Of a stretch of DNA of 64,000 bases, positions 54,724 to 64,000 are shown piece after piece. This DNA is from CAWGYT01 sp963826795 (GTDB lineage: Bacteria > Planctomycetota > Planctomycetia > Pirellulales > Pirellulaceae). The stretch lies in contig CAWGYT010000010.1 of assembly GCA_963826795.1 (NCBI GenBank), positions 248,001-312,000 of the forward strand, in the 5' to 3' direction. The notes beneath the pieces are model-generated. The model was not told where the DNA came from. It did no database searches and saw nothing but the letters and a program-made list of their open reading frames with translations. The stretch's first letter is position 1; each line of letters starts with the position of its first letter. The translations under genes and the position numbers were made by a program.

Positions 54724-55928
54724 CTACTCGTCCGACGGCGCCAACTTGATCTCGACGTCGATCTTCTGTTGGTCGGGCGTCCGTAGATCACGGATGAGCG
54801 TCAACGTCACTTGGTCGCCCGCCTTGTGCTTTTCCAAAAACGAGAACCAGGCGTCCAAGTCTTCAATCGGTTCGCCGTTTCCCGCCACAATCAGATCCCC
54901 GTATTGGATCCGAAGAAAGGTGCGAAACCCGCGGGAGTACTCCACCATCTGGGTCGGACGGATGCCGATCTCGCTGGCGGGCGAATTCGGCTGCACTTCA
55001 CGCACCAACAGTCCCGTCAGCTGAAATTGCCGGGTCCTCTGATCGCGGAACGGGACAATGCCGATTCCCGGACGGATCAAACGACCGTGTTGGATCAATT
55101 GCGGCACGATGCGGTTGACTGCATCGACGGGAATTGCGAATCCCACACCGGCGTAGGCGCTGAGGGACTATAGATCGCAGTGTTCACTCCGATCAGTCGA
55201 CCTTGACTGTCCAGCAACGGTCCACCCGAGTTTCCGGGGTTAATTGCCGCATCGGTTTGAATCACCCCATCGATCTTCCGACGAGCCTGAAGGTTGGACG
55301 ATTCCTCTTGAGCCGTGATCTGGCGATCCAGCGCACTGATGATTCCGGTCGTCAGAGATTGGTCCAGGCCAAATGGATTGCCGATTGCAAACACCTTTTG
55401 ACCCACCAGCAGGTCGTTGGATCGACCGACGAGTATTTCCTGCAGACGATCGGGCGGAGCCTCGATCTTCAGGACTGCAAGGTCCTTGCCGGACGCCCGT
55501 CCGACGACTTCGGCATTCCAGACGGATTGGTCGAATAGCGTGACTTGGGCGACGCTGGCGTCGGAAATGACATGGTCGTTGGTCACCACGTAGCCATCGG
55601 AACTCCAAATGAATCCCGAGCCCGTCCCCTGGCTCAACAGCCGCTCGTCGAACGTTCGTCGATCGAAGCCAATCCGAGCGGTGGTGATGAAGACAACCGC
55701 AGGCGAATGATCGCGAAAAAGCTCGACCGTCGCCGTTTCATCTTGAGCAAGATCGCCCCGCGGCACGGTGGGACGCGGCTTCGCCTGCGGGTCGTGCAAA
55801 GGCTGTGTCCGCAGATAGTTCAGATAATTGGCCGCGGCAAAACCCGCCAGAAACAGCAGAACCAGCAACCAGCCTGGCGACCACGACGTGCTTCGCTGGG
55901 GCGTGGAAGGGGGCACGACGTATTCCAT
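54724..55928 (-). CDS. HtrA/DegP-like trypsin protease with PDZ domain, one frame break
   Basis: ATG 55928 starts a protein with one N-terminal membrane helix (WSPGWLLVLLFLAGFAAANY) and a trypsin-like domain with the complete triad: VVTNDHVI (His), KDLAVLKI (Asp) and TDAAINPGNSGGPLLD (Ser). The frame breaks near 55158-55162, where one base must be added so that NTAIYSPS joins GAYAGVGFAIPVDAVN. A PDZ domain follows (LTGLLVREVQPNSPASEIGI, YGDLIVAGNGEPIEDLDAWF). About 400 residues. It acts in the periplasm on misfolded proteins, or in signalling (DegS-like, single PDZ). Confidence 0.88.
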
Positions 55929-55946
55929 CGGACGCGTTGTCCTGTT

Positions 55947-55990
55947 CAGCTCGGAGGCCAGCTCGGAGGCCAGCTCGGGAGGCCAGCTCG
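55947..55990. repeat. 12-13-bp tandem repeat upstream of the HtrA-like gene
   Basis: CAGCTCGGAGGC at 55947 and 55959, CAGCTCGGGAGGC at 55971, and a partial copy to 55990, just ahead of the protease start. Confidence 0.8.
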
Positions 55991-56176
55991 ACGCGACCCG
56001 CGAACATCACGCTCGCGCCGGCTCTTGAGGTCTCACCGCGACCTCCCCGTTAGCTTACGGTGCCCAGCTCGGTCTGGCAACGCGACCGGCGCGTCATGAC
56101 GCTTTCCGCCGGGCGAAACGCGACCCGCCACCAAGTCGGGGTGCCGCATGAGCGAATGAGCGGCATGCGTCGCCAG

Positions 56177-56998
56177 CTACTCGGGCGTGACCGATACCAG
56201 CTCGTTGGCCACCGCTTCGATCGCCGCTGCGTCAATCTGCTCCTGCTCGTCGGCATAGCCGATCAGCAAGGCGAGGTCGCAAAGGCGGTTGATCTGTCGC
56301 GGAATCCCGTGGGCAAGACCGTGCAACAGTTCCAGGGCCCGATCGGTGAAAATCGCTTGCTTTCTCCCTGCTTCTTGAAGACGATGACCGACATAGGCCA
56401 TGGTCTCGTCGACATCGAGCGGTCGCAGCAGACACTTGACCGCCAAGCGTTCCTCCAAGTCCCGGTGCCGGTCCAGCAGGGGCAGTAACGAGGGCTGGCC
56501 GACGAAAATCAGCGTCAGTCCATTCACGCCGTCCGTCTCGAAATTCAGCAGCAGTCGCAGTGTTTCGAAGGTTTCGCCCTCACCGATCAAATGGGCCTCG
56601 TCGATCACGACGATCGCCCGACGACTCGCCCGCAGATTCTCCCGCAAGGCGAACTGGATGCGCCGCACGGATTCTTCGATGCACGGACGGTCACGCCCGG
56701 GCTCCGCCCCTGTCAATTCGTGAGCCAGGTAGGCCAGCAGTTGATCGGCCGGCATCTGCGGAAAGACCAAGTGGACCTGCGGCGCGACTTCCTGGGGCAG
56801 CATCCGAAAGAGCGTCTGCACCAACAGCGACTTCCCTAGCCCAGGGGCACCGGTCAAAACCGCGCCTTGGCGCGCGTTCTCCACGACGTATCGCAGTTTG
56901 AGCAAGGCCGCCTGGTGGGACTCGCTGGGGTAGTAGAACCGAGCGTCCGTCGTATTCTCAAATGGCTTCCACTGCAGCCCCCAGTGTGCTTCGTACAT
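56177..56998 (-). CDS. ExeA/GspA-like AAA ATPase
   Basis: ATG 56998 (MYEAHWGLQWKPFENTTDAR, FYYPSESHQAALLKLRYVVE) is the typical N-terminus of ExeA-like and XrtA-associated ATPases. 273 residues. Walker A is GAPGLGKSLLVQ, Walker B AIVVIDEAHLIGEG, sensor 1 LTLIFVGQPSLLPLLDRHRD, and the winged-helix part follows (GIPRQINRLCDLALLIGYAD). It lacks the peptidoglycan-binding domain of full ExeA. It is the last gene of the operon and follows the tyrosine-kinase-like gene by about 80 bases with a triplicated 14-bp repeat between. Confidence 0.85.
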   Translation of the reverse strand: MYEAHWGLQWKPFENTTDARFYYPSESHQAALLKLRYVVENARQGAVLTGAPGLGKSLLVQTLFRMLPQEVAPQVHLVFPQMPADQLLAYLAHELTGAEPGRDRPCIEESVRRIQFALRENLRASRRAIVVIDEAHLIGEGETFETLRLLLNFETDGVNGLTLIFVGQPSLLPLLDRHRDLEERLAVKCLLRPLDVDETMAYVGHRLQEAGRKQAIFTDRALELLHGLAHGIPRQINRLCDLALLIGYADEQEQIDAAAIEAVANELVSVTPE

Positions 56999-57034
56999 GG
57001 ATCGAAGTTCCTCAAACCGAACGGGTAAGTGATG

Positions 57035-57076
57035 TGAATTTCTTGGACTGAATTTCTTGGACTGAATTTCTTGGAC
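57035..57076. repeat. 14-bp tandem repeat, three perfect copies
   Basis: TGAATTTCTTGGAC at 57035, 57049 and 57063, the last copy touching the stop codon of the kinase-like gene. Confidence 0.9.
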
Positions 57077-58410
57077 TAAGCGGAATAGCGTCGCAGTGAC
57101 GCGGCATCGGCCTGGTCGAGCTCCGCAAAATTGTCGATCCAGCGAATTGGCACGCCCGGTCGCGACCCGCTCGTCTGAATCAGCTCCTGCAGCGCTTCGT
57201 CGGAGGTCCGGCGCGAATCGCGGACGATCACCTGAGCTCCCAAGGCAGTGCCGGCGCTGGCCCACGCAGCGATTCCCGGTCCGCAGTCAAGCACGACGCA
57301 CTGAAAATGAGTGGCCATTTCAGCGACCGCGCCCGACCAAGCGCGTGACGCCTCGCCTGCCTGGCTGGAAATCGACACGCTCAGCGGAAGAATTACAAAC
57401 CGATCTTCGGCCGAGTGGATACAGCATTCCGACAGATCCGCCAAATCTCGCTTCGAAGGATCCCAACCATCGCGCAGATCCACTCCCAGCCGTTCCGCCA
57501 GGGAGGGGGCTTCGAAATCACCTTCCATCAGCAAGACGCGGAGACCGGCCTTGGCAAGGGCACGTGCGAGTAAGACCGAGACGGTCGTCCGCCCTTCGCC
57601 ACGCGCGTCGCTCGTAATCGCGATCACGGGTCGCGTCGGCATACAATCGTCGACTAGTTCGGTGACCGCAACCTGGAGTCTCTCTTGAAGCGTCTTCTCG
57701 GCCTGACGGCACGCGTGTGGCAAGGTAAAGTAATCAACCTCCCACGCCGGCCGAAACCGTGAATCGGGCTCCACGCGTGCGTCCACCGTTGATTCGTCCG
57801 CCCGAGCATCCATCGGCGGACGTTCGATCGCCGGTTCAAATCCGCCAGCGTCTGATGGCGACTCGCCCACCGCGATCGAAATGGATGCCGCGTCGCGCGG
57901 TTCGGTGTGGGCCGCCGTGGCTTCGCTCGTCGGCGCGAGACTCGGGGTTTGAACCGTCGTCTCCCAGACGCGTAAGCTCGGCGATTCGGTGGAGTACTCG
58001 TAACGATAGAAATTCACGAGTTGTGACTTGTTGGCAACGGGAAGCGGATCGCGATTCGGAGCCGGTTCTGGCGGGGCCCCACGCCCTACCACGGTCGAAA
58101 AGTACTCGTGCGTCGAGTCGAACGCCGCAATCGGCTCGAGTCGGAGGTCGGCCAGGTCCGGAGTGCCCGTCGTCGGCTGATCACTCGTCGGCTGATCACT
58201 CGTCGGCTGATCGCTCGTCGGCCGATCGCCCGCCTGCTCTGCCAACGGACTTGGTTTCGGCTGTGGCGTGTGGACGTAAAGTTCCCTCAGACGCGAGGCG
58301 TCGGTACTTGGATCCGCCAAACGCCGGGTCTCCTGGCTTGTTACCCCGCCGCCTGAGACTTTCCGGCGACGTTCATATGCCTTCAGCAAGGCCTGATCGA
58401 TCGATGTCAT
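57076..58410 (-). CDS. Tyrosine-kinase-like (CpsD/CapB type) P-loop protein with altered Walker A
   Basis: ATG 58410 (MTSIDQALLKAYERRR) after GGAACGA. 444 residues. A long disordered region (residues 25-250) includes a five-residue repeat PTSDQ encoded by four 15-bp units. The C-terminal P-loop domain reads AITSDARGEGRTTVSVLLAR (Walker A GEGRTT with Arg in place of the usual Lys), LRVLLMEGDFEAPSLAERLG (Walker A'), and CVVLDCGPGIAAWAS (Walker B). There is no C-terminal tyrosine cluster. It resembles bacterial tyrosine kinases of polysaccharide loci but is probably catalytically altered. It lies between a TM protein and the ExeA-like ATPase in one operon. Confidence 0.75.
   Translation of the reverse strand: MTSIDQALLKAYERRRKVSGGGVTSQETRRLADPSTDASRLRELYVHTPQPKPSPLAEQAGDRPTSDQPTSDQPTSDQPTTGTPDLADLRLEPIAAFDSTHEYFSTVVGRGAPPEPAPNRDPLPVANKSQLVNFYRYEYSTESPSLRVWETTVQTPSLAPTSEATAAHTEPRDAASISIAVGESPSDAGGFEPAIERPPMDARADESTVDARVEPDSRFRPAWEVDYFTLPHACRQAEKTLQERLQVAVTELVDDCMPTRPVIAITSDARGEGRTTVSVLLARALAKAGLRVLLMEGDFEAPSLAERLGVDLRDGWDPSKRDLADLSECCIHSAEDRFVILPLSVSISSQAGEASRAWSGAVAEMATHFQCVVLDCGPGIAAWASAGTALGAQVIVRDSRRTSDEALQELIQTSGSRPGVPIRWIDNFAELDQADAASLRRYSA
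58171..58230. repeat. 15-bp tandem repeat inside the kinase-like gene
   Basis: CGTCGGCTGATCACT at 58171, 58186, and with changes at 58201 and 58216; it codes for the repeated PTSDQ motif on the minus strand. Confidence 0.85.
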
Positions 58411-58447
58411 GCTTCGTTCCAATTCAGGGGGACTTTACGACAAGATC

Positions 58448-59491
58448 TTAGCGATTCGGAGATCGACGTCGGTCCGCAATCGAGGGCACTTCGTACAACG
58501 GATCGCGATAGGTCGCAGGGTCCGTCGATCGATATCGGGGTGGCTCGGGTTCGCCGACCCCGGCGTCGCCCAGGGGAGCTTCGGAGGGCGTCGGACTCCC
58601 GGCAAAAATGGATTCTCGCTCGGGCACCATCGGAGTTGCGGCGCGACGTTGGTCGCGAGTCACCTGACGATTCAGATCATCACGCAACGGAACGTCACGT
58701 GTCCAAGCTTGCTGGATCCGCGCCGGGTCGGGTAAGGGATCCGGGTTGGAACGCTGCGCCACACGGACCGGCGTCCGGTCACCCTCCAGATCGAAAACTT
58801 CGCGGGGTCGTCGAGCGGCGACCGCTTGGGGGTCGGCTGGCGAGCTTCCTGAACCACGCTGCAACGAACGAACCTCGAAAATCTCCGCATCCGCATCCGC
58901 CGCATTTTCGGCCGCCGTGGCCGAGGAGGACTCCGTTGAGGCCGACGAACGACCGATTCGCAAGGGAGCCTGAGACATCCGCTGGATATTCGCAGGTGTT
59001 TGGACGCCCGAATTGCCGTCTGATAGCAACAAATCGCCATCGGTGTCGCCACCGCCGGACGGGAAGGTTTGAAGCAAGCCGTAAACAACGGCCAGAACGC
59101 CGATGCCAACGACAAAGATCCGACGTCCCTGGGCCGTTGCAAGTCGCTGCCAAGCACCGGCGGCGCGTCGCCCCATCGACGGCAGCCCCGAGGCCACGAC
59201 GGCCGTTTTGATTCTTTCAGCGCGCCCCAGGTGCGTCCCGCCCCCGACTGGCGGGGAAGCCGGACCGGCCGGCTCGGATGACTCAACCCGGAGCCGCTCG
59301 GCCCGCAACACGGTCGCCACAACCGGCTCGGAAGCCGACGTCGCCGCGTGGGGCAGCGGATTTCTGTCGGCCGTTTCGGCAGGCCGCCCCGCCGCGGAGA
59401 AATCGGGAATCACCAAGAGCCGGGAAGCTCTGGGGGGAGTCTTGACTGGACGGAGCTCCGATTCACTTTGTGTTCGCGTGATCCTCGTCAT
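58448..59491 (-). CDS. Single-pass membrane protein of the polysaccharide-type operon
   Basis: 347 residues. The cytoplasmic N-terminus is Pro/Ser/Ala-rich; one membrane helix (IFVVGIGVLAVVYGLLQTFP, about residue 125) precedes a periplasmic, low-complexity, charged region (PLRIGRSSASTES, DADAEIFEVRSLQRG, REVFDLEGDRTPVRVAQ). No domain recognised. It starts the operon and is divergent from metH. The position ahead of a tyrosine-kinase-like protein suggests a chain-length or kinase-activator role, but without sequence support. Confidence 0.6.
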   Translation of the reverse strand: MTRITRTQSESELRPVKTPPRASRLLVIPDFSAAGRPAETADRNPLPHAATSASEPVVATVLRAERLRVESSEPAGPASPPVGGGTHLGRAERIKTAVVASGLPSMGRRAAGAWQRLATAQGRRIFVVGIGVLAVVYGLLQTFPSGGGDTDGDLLLSDGNSGVQTPANIQRMSQAPLRIGRSSASTESSSATAAENAADADAEIFEVRSLQRGSGSSPADPQAVAARRPREVFDLEGDRTPVRVAQRSNPDPLPDPARIQQAWTRDVPLRDDLNRQVTRDQRRAATPMVPERESIFAGSPTPSEAPLGDAGVGEPEPPRYRSTDPATYRDPLYEVPSIADRRRSPNR

Positions 59492-59753
59492 AGGTCCTTG
59501 TCCAGTTGTAACTTAGATAGTTAAGCTTTGACTTGGTGAGCGACGTTGCCGAGACGGCACGAACACGGTTGGTATCGGGTAGACCCAGTCAGATCTTGAG
59601 GATTAGGAGGATTTTTCCCATTCTGCCAGTCCTCTCGATCCGGACGCCAGCCGCGTCGCGCGACGTGGCATCCGGTTGATGCCAGCCCTGAATACACGAA
59701 AGACCTAGTAGCGTGTCACTGCTAACATTTGGCGTTGGGAAATCGAAACCGAT
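59492..59753. promoter_or_regulatory. Divergent intergenic region, metH / operon
   Basis: 262 bases. It contains a perfect hairpin GGCATC-CGGTT-GATGCC (59667-59683) about 70 bases before metH. No SAM, SAH or cobalamin riboswitch consensus could be recognised. Confidence 0.35.
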
Positions 59754-63462
<3,709 letters not shown>

Positions 63463-63640
63463 TTCCCGAAGGCGACCCCTCGCGACCGTGCTGGGGCCAC
63501 GCATGGCACCGACTTGTGCAACGTCGGAGGCAATCGTTGCAGCGGCAGGACAAGATCGGTTAATCTGCAGTTCGAGATGCGGTTCAGCCCAGGACGGTGC
63601 GAAGCCGTTGACTCGCGTCGTCCCCACGTTGGTGGTCCCC

Positions 63641-64000
63641 ATGCGAACGATCAATCTTCAAGCTTCGAGATCGGCCCGAACTGGGCCCACGATTTCGCGA
63701 TCGGTGCATCGCTCGACCGAAGGGCACTCCCCTTCGCTCTGCCACCGAGCCAGGTTGGGACTAGCGAAGGTCGTTTTTGGAGCGATCGTCCTGGCTGTCA
63801 CGGTCCCGGCTCACGGCGACGCGGATCAAGCGGAGGGCGATCCATCCGAGGGCTACCGGCTGCTCACCCAGAAGGCCTATCTTCCGCCCGATTTCGACCA
63901 GGAAACGTTCGACAACCTCTGGAAAGTCTGGCCGGCGCCCTTCGCTCGCAGGCGGCCGAGGCGAGCCAGTCCGAGCGTCGGCAAATGGCGTTTGAACGAT
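63641..64000 (+). CDS. Secreted protein, partial, one frame break near the window end
   Basis: From ATG 63641 an N-terminal region with a hydrophobic segment (LAKVVFGAIVLAVTVPAHGD) precedes EGYRLLTQKAYLPPDFDQET and FDNLWKVWPAP. The sensible continuation LRSQAAEASQSERRQMAFER is one frame away, so a base is missing near 63935-63945. The motif set resembles the start of planctomycete secreted c-type cytochrome proteins, as I recall them; the haem region lies beyond the window, so this is unproven. The true start may be an internal codon closer to the hydrophobic segment. Confidence 0.45.
   Translation, partial: MRTINLQASRSARTGPTISRSVHRSTEGHSPSLCHRARLGLAKVVFGAIVLAVTVPAHGDADQAEGDPSEGYRLLTQKAYLPPDFDQETFDNLWKVWPAPFARRRPRRASPSVGKWRLND

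Noticed and set aside
59492..59753. Riboswitch upstream of metH
   Set aside because: A small hairpin exists, but none of the conserved core motifs of SAM, SAH or cobalamin riboswitches could be identified by eye.

Overview
The window is a 64-kb chromosomal fragment of a planctomycete, most likely Pirellulales-like. This rests on a GC-rich composition with strongly GC-ending codons; a DUF1559-type pseudopilin-like protein with an N-terminal zinc ribbon; a large secreted protein starting with an LEPR-like motif (VESLEDRRVLS); formylglycine sulfatases; many signal-peptide proteins of unknown function; and a Rieske / cytochrome b-cytochrome c fusion. No rRNA, tRNA or CRISPR array was recognised.

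Layout. 1-5 kb: a LolA-like secreted protein (minus strand) and three plus-strand envelope proteins, two of them tandem paralogues and one with a DUF11 domain. 5-10 kb: aminotransferase, glutamate decarboxylase followed by a phytochelatin-synthase remnant, class II glutamine amidotransferase, small membrane protein. 10-15 kb: a porin stump cut by a MITE-like repeat, then a compact putative lipid-modification cluster (PAP2 phosphatase divergent from Rieske oxygenase, fatty-acid desaturase, hexapeptide acyltransferase-like protein, NTF2-like protein). 15-24 kb: LssY_C-like membrane protein, a sulfatase and the remnant of a second one, a second MITE copy, recombinase and integron-integrase fragments, a DUF4375 lipoprotein and two secreted proteins. 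24.5-31.2 kb: an IS66 element carrying two nested insertions. One is about 350 bp with an 8-bp target duplication. The other is a 3,356-bp element encoding a large serine recombinase, a small protein, an HTH protein and a DUF5372 protein. 32-64 kb: mostly housekeeping genes: clpX, holA, pyrB with a catalytically degenerate pyrC-like partner, a diguanylate cyclase, ABC-2 permease, argG, larB, nnrD, ribF, nrnA, bc-type complex, HtrA-like protease, an exopolysaccharide-type ATPase operon, and metH.

How the genes work together. pyrB and the degenerate pyrC-like gene form an operon and probably one complex. The Rieske protein and the cytochrome b-c fusion overlap by ATGA and form a quinol-oxidising complex. 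The TM protein, tyrosine-kinase-like ATPase and ExeA-like ATPase form an operon resembling exopolysaccharide loci. The recombinase module is a self-contained mobile unit with its own near-consensus promoter.

Quality note. At least fifteen single-base reading-frame breaks are visible, several in short homopolymers. They affect core genes (argG, two in metH) as well as accessory genes, so many are probably sequencing errors. For those genes I give the full span and mark the break. Truncated or interrupted genes, which a one-base correction cannot repair, are called pseudogenes.
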